From the IMG/VR virus record IMGVR_UViG_3300003690_003736, positions 1-36,464 of that record: a stretch of DNA of 36,464 nucleotides; one strand, written 5' to 3'. The translations under genes and the position numbers were made by a program. A model generated the notes under the pieces. It saw nothing but the letters and a program-made list of their open reading frames with translations, searched no databases and was not told the DNA's origin. The stretch is from a virus. Shown here one piece after another: positions 1 through 7,905 of this stretch. The number at the start of each line of letters is the position of its first letter. The first letter of the stretch is position 1.

Positions 1-1110
1 TCATGCGCGCTGACCTCCCAGCCAGTAGAGGTTGGCGGACTGGCGGAAGAACGACATGGGGGCGTACTGTGCGGCGCTCGCCACCAGGTCGCCCTCGGCG
101 GCGATGGATGACTCGGCGTCGCCCTGCACCGTCACCGTACCGGTGCCAGCCTGGATGATCGCGCCCTCGATTTTCGCGCCCATGGGCAGGGCCGTGGTGC
201 CCGGCATGGTCACCGTGACGGCGGTGGCGGCGGTGAACCACAGCACCTTGCCGTTATCCGCCTCGCTGATCGTGTAGCTGGTGGCGCTGATCACCTCGAT
301 ATTGGCCCCGGTGCTGCCTCCACCACCGCCACCGGACCCGCCAGCAGAGGCCCACCAAACCGTTTCCGCCTGCTTGATCACGCTCACGGCGGTGCCGGCG
401 CCGGAGGTGACGATGGGGTCATCCGGGGCGACAACCGTATCGCCGCCCTCGCCGGCGGCGGTCACCGCGCCAGCACCGCCCTGGGCCAGGATTACGTTGA
501 AGCCGCCAGGAATCGCCGTGGTGGCGTTGTCCGGCAGGGTCACGGTCACGGGGTCGGCGGACGTGAACCAGAGCACTTTGCCATTGTCGGCGGCCGTCAG
601 GCTGTAGGCGGTGCCGGCCACCTCTTCGACCTTGAGGCCGGCGCCCCACAGGTTGCCGGCGCTGTCCAGGCGCAGCGGGGTGCGCTTCAGGGCTTTGCCG
701 CTGGTGCCGCTGAAGGCGGGCACCTCGCCGTCCACGCTCCCGGCAGCCCCGTTCACATCACCGGTGCCACCGACAACGTCGTACCCCTCGCCATTCCAGT
801 AGATGTGCAGATCCTCGTCCACCACCAGCACCGGCGACCCAAACGGCTCAATGTAGAGCCAGGCGTCGGAGTGATAGGCCGCGATGGTGTTGTCCTTGCC
901 GGCCCAGGTGCCGGTGGCGCCCACGGGCACGATATAAGCGTCGCCCTCTTCCGGGCTGCTGGGGGCGATGGACTGGGAGCGGGAAATCACCGAGCCACGG
1001 GCTACCTGCCCCATTACCAGCAGGTTGGTGTTCATGCCACGGCCCCAGCCCTTCTCGCGGGTTTCCCAGCCGTAGACGATGTTCGTTCCTGGAATCTGAA
1101 TGGCAGGCAT
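1..1110 (-). CDS. Tail-fibre/receptor-binding protein with DUF2793-like domain and duplicated C-terminal module
   Basis: Protein of 369 residues, last gene of the late operon. Residues about 33-112 resemble the DUF2793 domain of phage tail proteins (EEGDAYIVPVGATGTWAGK, then an aromatic-rich strand). Residues 161-256 and 271-367 are two copies of one beta-rich module sharing ADNGKVLWFT (174-183 and 284-293) and a final hydrophobic tryptophan motif (VWWASAG, LYWLGG). They are joined by a glycine-rich linker at 257-270. The start ATG follows a TGAGGT ribosome site that contains the stop codon of the upstream fibre gene, so the two are translationally coupled. The fibre role is inferred from position, domain and composition; the receptor is unknown. 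The gene ends exactly at the window edge with a proper stop. Confidence 0.75.
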   Translation of the reverse strand: MPAIQIPGTNIVYGWETREKGWGRGMNTNLLVMGQVARGSVISRSQSIAPSSPEEGDAYIVPVGATGTWAGKDNTIAAYHSDAWLYIEPFGSPVLVVDEDLHIYWNGEGYDVVGGTGDVNGAAGSVDGEVPAFSGTSGKALKRTPLRLDSAGNLWGAGLKVEEVAGTAYSLTAADNGKVLWFTSADPVTVTLPDNATTAIPGGFNVILAQGGAGAVTAAGEGGDTVVAPDDPIVTSGAGTAVSVIKQAETVWWASAGGSGGGGGGSTGANIEVISATSYTISEADNGKVLWFTAATAVTVTMPGTTALPMGAKIEGAIIQAGTGTVTVQGDAESSIAAEGDLVASAAQYAPMSFFRQSANLYWLGGQRA

Positions 1111-1118
1111 GGGTTACC

Positions 1119-2585
1119 TCAGTATTTGATGCAGGGGAGCAGGTTGTAGTTGGCAACGCGGGTTTCTTCACCGGTGCCGGCGGCGGCGGTGTCAACGAAC
1201 GAGGTGTAGCCATTGCCGACAGCGCGGTTATTGGGCTCGTTGCCTTCAAGAATGTTGTCGCCCACCGGCATGCCGTGGGTGTGCTCCGGCATCTGGTCGG
1301 CCTGGAACTCGCCGGGGGCGCGCTCGATGTCGGCGGGATCCAGTGCGCGGATGTGGGCCTTGCGGGTAATCAGGTCCGGCACCCGGAAGGTGGTGGAGCC
1401 GTTGCCGGAGCTGAAGCAGCCCCGCCGATCGGTCGTGCCGTCGCCCAGGTATTCCGCATCGGTGACCACCGTCCCGTAGGTCTGGGCCCAGTACCAGAGG
1501 CGCGGGTAGTCGGCGCGCAGCAGCTCGTCGTCGGTGCAGACCAGGCGGCCAGGAACGGCGGAGGTCGCGGCAAACCAATCAACCGCGCCCACGCCCTCCA
1601 GGTCCTCTTCGGACCAGGCGGCCCGGTCGATCAGCTCCGGGCGGTTCTCGAACTGGGTGCCAACACCGCCGCGCTCCAGCTGGGCTTCGCCGGCGTCCAG
1701 GTTCGTGTTCGAGATGATGCCGCAGTCAAAGGTCACCACCACGGCGACGCCGGTGGACAGGTCGCCGGGGTTCTCGATGGGCAGGCTGAGCTGGGTTAGC
1801 GTGTTGCTGGCGATGGAAACCGGGTCGCTGGCCGCAATGGTGACCAGGTCGCCGTCGAAGTCGTCTGCAGTCAAGCATTTGTACAGCGTCAGGAAGACGT
1901 TCATCGGTGAGCCGCTGTTCTGGCGCACCTTCGCCTGGAACACCACGTCATCGCCGCTGATGTTGGCGCCGTCGCCGGAGGGCATGCGCCACATGATCTC
2001 CGCCTCGGATTCGCTGCTGTCGGTGGTGACGTTGTCCAGCCGGGCGCAGACGCCGGTGTCGCCGAAGTTGGCGTCCAGATGGCGGTGGAAGGTGCCGGCC
2101 GTGGCTGAGCCCACCTGAGCAAACACACCCGCCAGCTCACCCAGGGACCAGCTGTCACGCACCGGGAAGTCCACGCCGGAGGACGCATGGCGTCGACCCT
2201 TGCACCCGCCATTGGTGAGCAGGTTCTTGGGGCCCGCGTCGGTGCCCAGCGCGCTCACCGCCGACTCCAGATCCTCGATGCGGCTTTCCAGGTTCACGAT
2301 GTTGTTCGCGACACCGCCGCGCTCCCACTGGAACACCCCGTCGGCGTCATAGGCCAAGATTTTGTAATCCTGGTTCGGGGTCAGCTCGAAGTCCGGCAGC
2401 AGCCCGTAGGCATCGGCGTAGAGGGTGTTCCCGAGGGAGACCGACAGATCCGTGCCTGCGTCGTACACATTGGCCGGGGTGTCGGTGTCGTCCTCGAAGA
2501 ACTCCAGGCGGCCCCCGGGGAGCAGATTCCCCTTCTTGTCGCGGAGCAGGTACCCGTTAATCGGGTTTTCCATGCGTGAGAGCAT
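1119..2585 (-). CDS. Tail fibre protein with N-terminal virion-attachment domain and C-terminal collar-like domain
   Basis: Protein of 488 residues. The first ~75 residues follow the pattern of podovirus fibre head-binding domains (GYLLRDKKGNLLPGG, then FFEDDTDTPANVYDAGTD). A middle region (about 120-310) looks like a carbohydrate-binding beta-sandwich. The C-terminal ~120 residues resemble a phage tail-collar domain: DRRGCFSSGNGSTTFRVPDL followed by MPEHTHGMP. The start at MLSRM is preceded by GGAGACC at good spacing; an in-frame ATG four codons later (2573) is the alternative. A terminator lies just upstream on the same strand, so this gene and its partner may be expressed by read-through or their own promoter. 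Role inferred from domain order and position. Confidence 0.8.
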   Translation of the reverse strand: MLSRMENPINGYLLRDKKGNLLPGGRLEFFEDDTDTPANVYDAGTDLSVSLGNTLYADAYGLLPDFELTPNQDYKILAYDADGVFQWERGGVANNIVNLESRIEDLESAVSALGTDAGPKNLLTNGGCKGRRHASSGVDFPVRDSWSLGELAGVFAQVGSATAGTFHRHLDANFGDTGVCARLDNVTTDSSESEAEIMWRMPSGDGANISGDDVVFQAKVRQNSGSPMNVFLTLYKCLTADDFDGDLVTIAASDPVSIASNTLTQLSLPIENPGDLSTGVAVVVTFDCGIISNTNLDAGEAQLERGGVGTQFENRPELIDRAAWSEEDLEGVGAVDWFAATSAVPGRLVCTDDELLRADYPRLWYWAQTYGTVVTDAEYLGDGTTDRRGCFSSGNGSTTFRVPDLITRKAHIRALDPADIERAPGEFQADQMPEHTHGMPVGDNILEGNEPNNRAVGNGYTSFVDTAAAGTGEETRVANYNLLPCIKY

Positions 2586-2605
2586 TTTTCAGGTCTCCAG
2601 AATCG

Positions 2606-2630
2606 AAAAAGCCCGCCGGGTGGCGGGCTG
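2606..2630 (-). terminator. Rho-independent terminator upstream of the fibre genes
   Basis: On the minus strand a GCCCGCC / GGCGGGC stem with a 3-base loop is followed by TTTTT. It sits after the ejection-protein and moron region and before the fibre genes. With an antiterminated late operon it would be read through. Confidence 0.7.
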
Positions 2631-2687
2631 TGCTGGTCGTGTGGTCGTGCGGTGGGCTTTCGGCCCCGGGTCTGATTCGGTTACTAT

Positions 2688-2713
2688 TTGACCGCTAAAG
2701 GGAATCCGATAAC
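2688..2713 (+). promoter_or_regulatory. Weak candidate promoter for the moron cassette
   Basis: TTGACC at 2688-2693 is a good -35 match. Downstream AT-rich candidates (GATAAC at 2708, 14-base spacer; TCAAAT at 2714, 20-base spacer) are both off the ideal spacing. An independent promoter is expected because the cassette opposes the late operon, but this assignment is tentative. Confidence 0.3.
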
Positions 2714-2732
2714 TCAAATAAGGGGAACGACA

Positions 2733-3083
2733 ATGAGAATTTTCGCTTTTGCCTTCTTTCTGCTCGCCTGCTCATCGGCTCAAGCTGCCTGCTATGGCTC
2801 AGGTAACTTCAAGAGCTGCTACGACAACAGCGGCAACAGCTACACCGTTCAGAAATTCGGCAATCAAACGGTAACCAGCGGCTACAACAGCAACACCGGC
2901 AGCTCCTGGTCTCAGAACTCCAGCACCTACGGCAACACCACCTACCAGAATGGCACCAGCTCTACAGGGGACTCCTGGAACCAAACCATTCAGGACTTCG
3001 GCAACGGCAGCACCTACCGCTCTGGCTCAGACAGCCAGGGCAACAGCTTCTCTCAGTCGTGCAACTCGTTCGGGTGTTACTGA
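2733..3083 (+). CDS. Secreted Asn/Ser/Gly-rich repeat protein (lysogenic-conversion candidate)
   Basis: Protein of 116 residues starting at the ATG preceded by AGGGGAACGACA; a longer in-frame start at 2688 has no good ribosome site. Residues 1-18 are a signal peptide (hydrophobic core FAFAFFLLA, cleavage likely at SAQA-AC). The mature part is four imperfect ~23-residue repeats, each beginning GN and carrying a G-S-S/S-W-Q type core and ending in an aromatic, and it is rich in Asn, Ser, Thr, Tyr and Gly. This is reminiscent of curlin-like or other solenoid beta repeats, but no family is certain. Its GC content is clearly lower than that of neighbouring genes. It is on the strand opposite to the late genes and begins a three-gene cassette. 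Function unknown; exported surface or periplasmic protein inferred. Confidence 0.75.
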   Translation: MRIFAFAFFLLACSSAQAACYGSGNFKSCYDNSGNSYTVQKFGNQTVTSGYNSNTGSSWSQNSSTYGNTTYQNGTSSTGDSWNQTIQDFGNGSTYRSGSDSQGNSFSQSCNSFGCY

Positions 3084-3088
3084 CGGCT

Positions 3089-3361
3089 ATGCGGGGCGCC
3101 GGCCCCGCTTTGCTTTCCATCGCCCTGCTGGTTGGATGCGGCGAATCCGAGCGGTGGGATGCCACCATCTATGAACTCGAAAACGGCCAGGAGCAAGCCG
3201 TGGACGGCGGATCCTTTCGGACGTTCGAGGATTGCCAGGCATCGGCGATCGGCTACCTGCGCGCTACCGGACAGGCCAAAACCGGCACCTACATCTGCGG
3301 CCTCAATTGCGAGTACAATCCCGCCTACGATACGAAGGTTTGCGAGACCACCCGACGATGA
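3089..3361 (+). CDS. Small lipoprotein of unknown function
   Basis: Protein of 90 residues starting 5 bases after the stop of the secreted repeat protein. The N-terminus has a hydrophobic segment ending in a lipobox (LLVGC), predicting signal peptidase II processing and lipid attachment. The mature domain has four further cysteines, including a TYICGLNCEYN segment that suggests disulfides, and an IYELENGQ...SFRTFEDC pattern seen in small proteins of many proteobacteria. No function is known to me. Its stop overlaps the next start (ATGA), so the cassette is translationally coupled. Confidence 0.7.
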   Translation: MRGAGPALLSIALLVGCGESERWDATIYELENGQEQAVDGGSFRTFEDCQASAIGYLRATGQAKTGTYICGLNCEYNPAYDTKVCETTRR

Positions 3362-3621
3362 CTGACTGGCCCGTTTATCTGCTGATGTTTACCGGCATTG
3401 CCATGGCTGTATCCATGTCGGCTTTCGCCGCGATGGTGATTGCCCGGGCCGTCCAAAACCGGCCGGAGCTGGCCGAGATTGACCCGCTCTCGCTTCGGAT
3501 TATCAGCAAACTCAGCGCATTCCTGTTCTTCTCCGGAACCGCTGCGACCCTGTTCCTATTCGCCTGCTGCCTGCTCCTGGCCGGCCTGGCCGCTCTCCGC
3601 GCTTTCGCCAGCATCGTTTAG
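3358..3621 (+). CDS. Two-helix membrane protein, end of moron cassette
   Basis: Protein of 87 residues whose ATG overlaps the stop of the lipoprotein gene (ATGA). Two transmembrane segments are visible: about residues 5-28 (YLLMFTGIAMAVSMSAFAAMV) and 55-80 (FLFFSGTAATLFLFACCLLL), with a charged loop (RAVQNRPELAEIDPLSLRI) between them. The 3' end overlaps the 3' end of the convergent ejection-protein gene by 66 bases. No family recognised. Context suggests it acts with the two exported proteins before it, perhaps in envelope modification or superinfection exclusion (inference). Confidence 0.65.
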   Translation: MTDWPVYLLMFTGIAMAVSMSAFAAMVIARAVQNRPELAEIDPLSLRIISKLSAFLFFSGTAATLFLFACCLLLAGLAALRAFASIV

Positions 3622-5874
3622 CCAGCCGGTGAGGCCAGCCGCTGTGATCGCGTCGCGGTCGCGCTTGGGCAGCGCGCCGTAATACCGCCGCCACCCTATG
3701 CTGTCTCGCAGCGCCCTTTCCGACTGGCGAACCACGCCGCGGCCGGCGTCAGATACGATATTGGCGACATGCCGCTGAAACTCCGGCGCCGCAAGCAGCT
3801 CGCTCGCCGCGCTGTTCAGCCGCCCAGCCTGCCGGCCACCTGCTGACATCGCGCTCGACGCAGCGCCGGCGGCCGCGCCAGGGCGCCCGCCAACGATGCC
3901 GCCCACAATCGGCAGCGCCCCGGCAATCTTGCGCACGATGGACTCACTGAGCTGGAAGCCCTGGTCGGCCGCCATCAGCCGGCCCGTGGCCACCATGTCC
4001 TCGTTGGCGCGCTTAATGGCACTGACGGCTTTGCCTAGATTGTCCACATCCCGTCGGGTTTGCTGGTCCATCTGGCCGAACAGCGCCCGTTTAGCCTGCG
4101 GGTTGCTGTTCAGCTCGTTGTACCAGCGGTTGAAACCAGCAATATCAAGACGACCATCCATGTTCTTCCGGTTGATGATTTTGTCGTAAACCATGGATGT
4201 AACCGCCTGTCGGCGGCGCCCCTCGGGGATTGCGTTCACGGCGTCCTCAAACTCCTTCACGCGCCCCTTGGATAGGTTGCCCATCCGGGTGCCGAACATC
4301 GCCGAGAATGACTTATCCAGGTTCTTCCCGAGCAGCTTCTGTGCGGTCTCCTGTGCCGCCTTCTTAACCCCGGTCGCCTCCATGGCAGCGGCATAATCCT
4401 CACCGATACCAATCTGGTCGGCGGCCTGGCGCTGCGTTTCTGATACAGTGCGGGCGTAATCGTCCAGCTCATAGCTGGCGGCATCACCAAAGCCGCCTTT
4501 GCCGCCCCGGGCGGCGTTCAGCTCCTTGCGCAGCCCCGTCAGGGCGGCCCAGGTCTTCGGTTTCGCCGTGTATTCAACCTGCCCGGTCTCACTGGTTCGC
4601 CGGTCAAGGAATCGCGGCATCAGGCGACGCTCAAAGGTGGACAGCTCTCGCGGATCTCCGCCCACTTCGCCCAGCCGGCTCAAAAGCTTGTCGGCGATAG
4701 GGGTCACATCCACCGGCGTGGCGGGCGCCACCGCCTCATCCACGCGGCCGTACAGGTCCTGCTCCACTTGGCGCGCACGGGCGATGTCTCCCTGCAGGTC
4801 GTCGGCCACGTTGATGTTCAGGGCGGCCGTATCTTCTGCGTCGGCCTGGCGGGACAGATCGTCCGCCTTCGCCGACAGGTCCTGGAGAAACTGACGGTAT
4901 CGAATCGCCAGCGGTGAGGCCGGGACAGATCGGGCCGTGCCGGCCAACTGCCGGAACGCCTGATTGCCAGAAAGAACCTCCGGCGGCACCGATTCGGGCG
5001 CAACGCCCAGCTCCTGAAATGACCGGGTCAGGTCAGGCTGTGGGCGCACCTCTTCAGCCACCGCCCGGGTTGCTCTCCGGCGCGCACCGCCGCCCAGAAT
5101 GCGGTCATTGCTGGCAGCCTCGACGCCGGCGGCAAGATCCTCAATACCGGCCGACGCCGGCGGCGCATCTGCACCACGGGCAGCCTGTGACCCGCGCACC
5201 GCCCGGGTGGCGGGCACCAGGGACGCAATGGCGTCAGGCATGGTGCTGCCGGCGGCATAAGCCATTGCCGCGGCTTTCGAGTTCGGGTCAGCACCGGCCG
5301 CTCGGGCAAGCTCGGCGCCCCCGGCGCCCATGAGTCCTTGCAGGGCCTCCCATCCACGGCCTGCCAGCTCCATGTTGCGGAGCGCCGCCTGCGCACCATT
5401 CATGCGCGGTTCGTATGACATGGCTCCGGCGATCCTCTCGACGTTCTCCGCGCCCTTCTCGGCGCCATCGGTGGCCGCCCCGTAGATGCCGCCGTAACCG
5501 CCAGCCACTTGGCCGGCGAGGCCGCCGCCAAGGGTCGCCAAGGCCTCGATGGCGGTGGCGGGTGGCGAGTTTTCGAGGAACCGCCGGAAGCCTTCGCCGA
5601 CGCTATCGGCGGACCCCACATCCATGGCCATATCAATGCCAGGGATGTATTTGCGGAGGGTGTCGGCGGCGGCCCCTAGCAATCCCTGGTCCTGCTCGGT
5701 AGCGGCGGTCGGCGGCCGGTCCTGCGCGCCGCCGGCGGCGGCCTGGGGCTGGCTGCCCTGCGGCGGGGCGGCCTGCATGCCCTGCTCCGCCTTCCGGATT
5801 GCGCTCTTGATCGCCTCCGGCGGGGTGCCGTCCGGGAACTCCAGCTCACCGAGGGTCGGGTGCTCCACGATCAT
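3556..5874 (-). CDS. Large internal virion/DNA ejection protein
   Basis: Protein of 772 residues. The N-terminus (HPTLGELEFPDGTPPEAIKS) carries the short motif commonly seen at the start of phage internal virion proteins, followed by a Gln/Ala/Pro-rich linker. The rest is Ala- and Arg-rich with long helical stretches, and there is a Gly/Ala-rich hydrophobic region near 95-140 and again near 645-680. It is the third and largest of three consecutive ejection-type genes, in the position of the P22 gp7-gp20-gp16 block, and overlaps the previous gene by four bases (ATGA). Role inferred from position, size and composition; no sequence-level family is certain. Its 3' end overlaps the opposing moron gene. 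Confidence 0.65.
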   Translation of the reverse strand: MIVEHPTLGELEFPDGTPPEAIKSAIRKAEQGMQAAPPQGSQPQAAAGGAQDRPPTAATEQDQGLLGAAADTLRKYIPGIDMAMDVGSADSVGEGFRRFLENSPPATAIEALATLGGGLAGQVAGGYGGIYGAATDGAEKGAENVERIAGAMSYEPRMNGAQAALRNMELAGRGWEALQGLMGAGGAELARAAGADPNSKAAAMAYAAGSTMPDAIASLVPATRAVRGSQAARGADAPPASAGIEDLAAGVEAASNDRILGGGARRRATRAVAEEVRPQPDLTRSFQELGVAPESVPPEVLSGNQAFRQLAGTARSVPASPLAIRYRQFLQDLSAKADDLSRQADAEDTAALNINVADDLQGDIARARQVEQDLYGRVDEAVAPATPVDVTPIADKLLSRLGEVGGDPRELSTFERRLMPRFLDRRTSETGQVEYTAKPKTWAALTGLRKELNAARGGKGGFGDAASYELDDYARTVSETQRQAADQIGIGEDYAAAMEATGVKKAAQETAQKLLGKNLDKSFSAMFGTRMGNLSKGRVKEFEDAVNAIPEGRRRQAVTSMVYDKIINRKNMDGRLDIAGFNRWYNELNSNPQAKRALFGQMDQQTRRDVDNLGKAVSAIKRANEDMVATGRLMAADQGFQLSESIVRKIAGALPIVGGIVGGRPGAAAGAASSAMSAGGRQAGRLNSAASELLAAPEFQRHVANIVSDAGRGVVRQSERALRDSIGWRRYYGALPKRDRDAITAAGLTGWLNDAGESAESGQAGQEQAAGE

Positions 5875-7070
5875 CGTACGGGCTCCAGTTCGCGGGTTTC
5901 AGGGTTGTAGCGCATGCGAGGTTGCCCGGTGGACTGATCATCTTGCGGGCGGGCCTCAGACTGAGACTGCCTGCCAGATTTGATCTGGATCAGCCGCCGC
6001 ATGGTCCTCACGCCAGCCAGCAGCTCTTCGGCTGAGGCCGTGGCAGGGTCCGGGATTGCATCGCGAATAATGCGCCATTCCGCATCGGTCATCTGCCCCA
6101 GGCCGGGCGGCTTGGCGGCGAACTTGAGGCGGGTAGCGTACTGCTTTAGCGCGATCGTGTTGGCGGCTCGCTCATCGTTGAGGTTGATGCCGGCCATTCG
6201 CATGGCGGCTACGCCCCGGTCCATCAGGTTGCCCGTGTAATACCCTTCGTCGGACGTTGCAATGGTCTCCATTTCATCCAGCATGCTGAGCGTGTTACCG
6301 GCCTGCTCCGACTGCTCCCTCTGTTCTTGCTGACTGCGGACGCCCGCGACAGCCTCGGCCGACTTGCGAGCGGCGTAAATGTCTGCCTCTGCATCAGCAT
6401 ATCGGCTTCGATCTGCATCGGAGACAGCGGCAGCTCCAGCCGGACCGACAACGCGCTCAAACGTGCCGGAGCGCGGGTTGAACACATAGGGGCGGTCGCC
6501 GTAATCGCGCGCCTGGAACTTGCCCTCCACTTTTTGGTCGGTCACCACCGTGCGCCCGTCGCGGGTCACATAGCCAAGGCGGCCATCATCAGTGCGGAAG
6601 GTGGACTGGACGTTGGTGTTCCCGGCACCAGCCATAGACGCCATCGCCGCGATGTTGCGGTACGCGTTCGGGTCGAACTGCTCCGGCAGCACCGCATCCT
6701 CTGGATCCATTTCGATGGCTCGCTGGCGGGCAGCTGCCCACCGCTGGTTCTGCTGTTCCGGGGGCAGCTGATCGAAGTCCTCACCCAGCGTGCGAAGGAA
6801 CAGCTGCGATTCATAGGCCGCCTGCTGCCGGTCCGCATCCGTCAGCTTCATGTCGCCCATCCGGGTCTTCTGCTGGGTCTGCTGGACTTGGTCATCCATG
6901 GTCAGCTCCGCAAGCCGGTTCTGCTGCCCCTGAGCCTCGTTGCGCAGCTGGGCGCCCTCCACCTCGATGGGCGCCATCATCTCGGCCAGCCGGTTGCGCT
7001 GGCGCCGCCCCTGGATCTGGGCCGCGTTGCCGTAGACCTGCCCGAGGTCGATCATTCGCATTTGAGCCAT
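5871..7070 (-). CDS. Internal virion/DNA ejection-type protein
   Basis: Protein of 399 residues, Gln-, Arg- and Glu-rich, with long predicted coiled-coil segments near residues 20-80 and 230-275. A small central beta-type segment (around 155-205: DDGRLGYVTRDGRTVV ... YVFNPRSGTFERV) interrupts the helices. The start is preceded by GGAGG overlapping the stop of the previous gene. It is placed between the gp7-like gene and the largest ejection protein, the equivalent of P22 gp20/gp16. The function as a DNA-transfer protein is inferred from synteny. Confidence 0.6.
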   Translation of the reverse strand: MAQMRMIDLGQVYGNAAQIQGRRQRNRLAEMMAPIEVEGAQLRNEAQGQQNRLAELTMDDQVQQTQQKTRMGDMKLTDADRQQAAYESQLFLRTLGEDFDQLPPEQQNQRWAAARQRAIEMDPEDAVLPEQFDPNAYRNIAAMASMAGAGNTNVQSTFRTDDGRLGYVTRDGRTVVTDQKVEGKFQARDYGDRPYVFNPRSGTFERVVGPAGAAAVSDADRSRYADAEADIYAARKSAEAVAGVRSQQEQREQSEQAGNTLSMLDEMETIATSDEGYYTGNLMDRGVAAMRMAGINLNDERAANTIALKQYATRLKFAAKPPGLGQMTDAEWRIIRDAIPDPATASAEELLAGVRTMRRLIQIKSGRQSQSEARPQDDQSTGQPRMRYNPETRELEPVR

Positions 7071-7073
7071 GGT

Positions 7074-7703
7074 TTATCCGCCTCCGCCGCCGAGCATGCT
7101 GTACAGCAGGGCGTTACTGCCGAACTGGTTCGCCACGTTGCCCATCTGGGTGTAATAGTTGGCCTGGTTGTTGCCCTGCCGCATGTACAGGTTCGCCAAA
7201 TTATTGACGCCCTGAGCCTGCTGGCCGACCTGTCCGCTCACCGAGTTGAAACCCATCTGCATGAGATTGGCGAGCTGGTTCTGCTGGTTGTTGTAGGCGT
7301 TCATGTCCCGGCTGTAGGCCGCCTGACCCTCTTGGGAGGCCATGCCCTGGGCGTAGCCGGTGAGGTCTTTCAGGGTGGCGCCTGACAGCAGGTTACCCCG
7401 GGCGGCCGCGCTGTTCTCCAGCACGTTCTGGCCTTGCTCCAGGCGGAATTGGTAGCCCGGATCGTTCACCAGATTCGCCAGGGTGTTGGCGTAGGTGGGC
7501 TGGTTGCCGATGTTGCCCTGGTAGTCGGTCAGGGCCTGCTCGCCGGCCTCGCGGTACGGGCGGTACAGGTTCGCGGCGCGGCGCATCTGCTCATACTGCA
7601 GGGCGATGGCGCGTTTGCTGGCTGCTTCCTGGGCGTCGGCGCCTTCGCTTGCGCCCCACGCAGAGGCGGCCGCGCCGAGACCGGCAGCTACCAATCCAAT
7701 CAT
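7074..7703 (-). CDS. DNA transfer protein, P22 gp7-like
   Basis: Protein of 209 residues using the ATG at 7703, which has an AGGA ribosome site overlapping the upstream gene's stop; a longer open frame to 7757 is not supported. The N-terminus is a hydrophobic Gly/Ala helix (IGLVAAGLGAAASAWGA) followed by an amphipathic helix (EAASKRAIALQYEQMRRAA), the usual design of podovirus ejection proteins of the gp7/gp14 type. The centre and C-terminus are strikingly Asn- and Gln-rich, and the protein ends in GGGGG. It lies right after the tail-hub gene. Family assignment rests on design and synteny. Confidence 0.65.
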   Translation of the reverse strand: MIGLVAAGLGAAASAWGASEGADAQEAASKRAIALQYEQMRRAANLYRPYREAGEQALTDYQGNIGNQPTYANTLANLVNDPGYQFRLEQGQNVLENSAAARGNLLSGATLKDLTGYAQGMASQEGQAAYSRDMNAYNNQQNQLANLMQMGFNSVSGQVGQQAQGVNNLANLYMRQGNNQANYYTQMGNVANQFGSNALLYSMLGGGGG

Positions 7704-7713
7704 GATCGTATCC

Positions 7714-7905
7714 TCACGGGGTTTCGAGGGCCTGAACGCGCTGTTCCAGGTCCTCAATGGCGGTTTGCTGGTCTTTCAGGGTTCGGCGTTGCACGTTGAC
7801 CAGGGCGGTCAGAGTGGCAATGAACTCGAACCAGACGGGGTCCATGTAGGCGTCCGGCTGGCTCTCCACCAGGGGCGCCCGCTGATCGGGGTTTTCAAGA
7901 GACAT
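7714..7905 (-). CDS. Small coiled-coil protein between gp10-like and ejection genes
   Basis: Protein of 63 residues. The first half has VWFEFIATLTALVNVQ and the C-terminal 25 residues (QRRTLKDQQTAIEDLEQRV) form a clear heptad coiled coil. It overlaps the end of the gp10-like gene by 11 bases, so expression is probably coupled. Similar small coiled-coil genes occur at this position in P22-like podoviruses, but no function is known. It could be a virion cofactor or assembly chaperone (inference). Confidence 0.6.
   Translation of the reverse strand: MSLENPDQRAPLVESQPDAYMDPVWFEFIATLTALVNVQRRTLKDQQTAIEDLEQRVQALETP

Noticed and set aside
6327-7385. 352-codon plus-strand frame opposite the ejection genes
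   Set aside because: Antisense shadow; the minus-strand genes are coupled and have expected composition.
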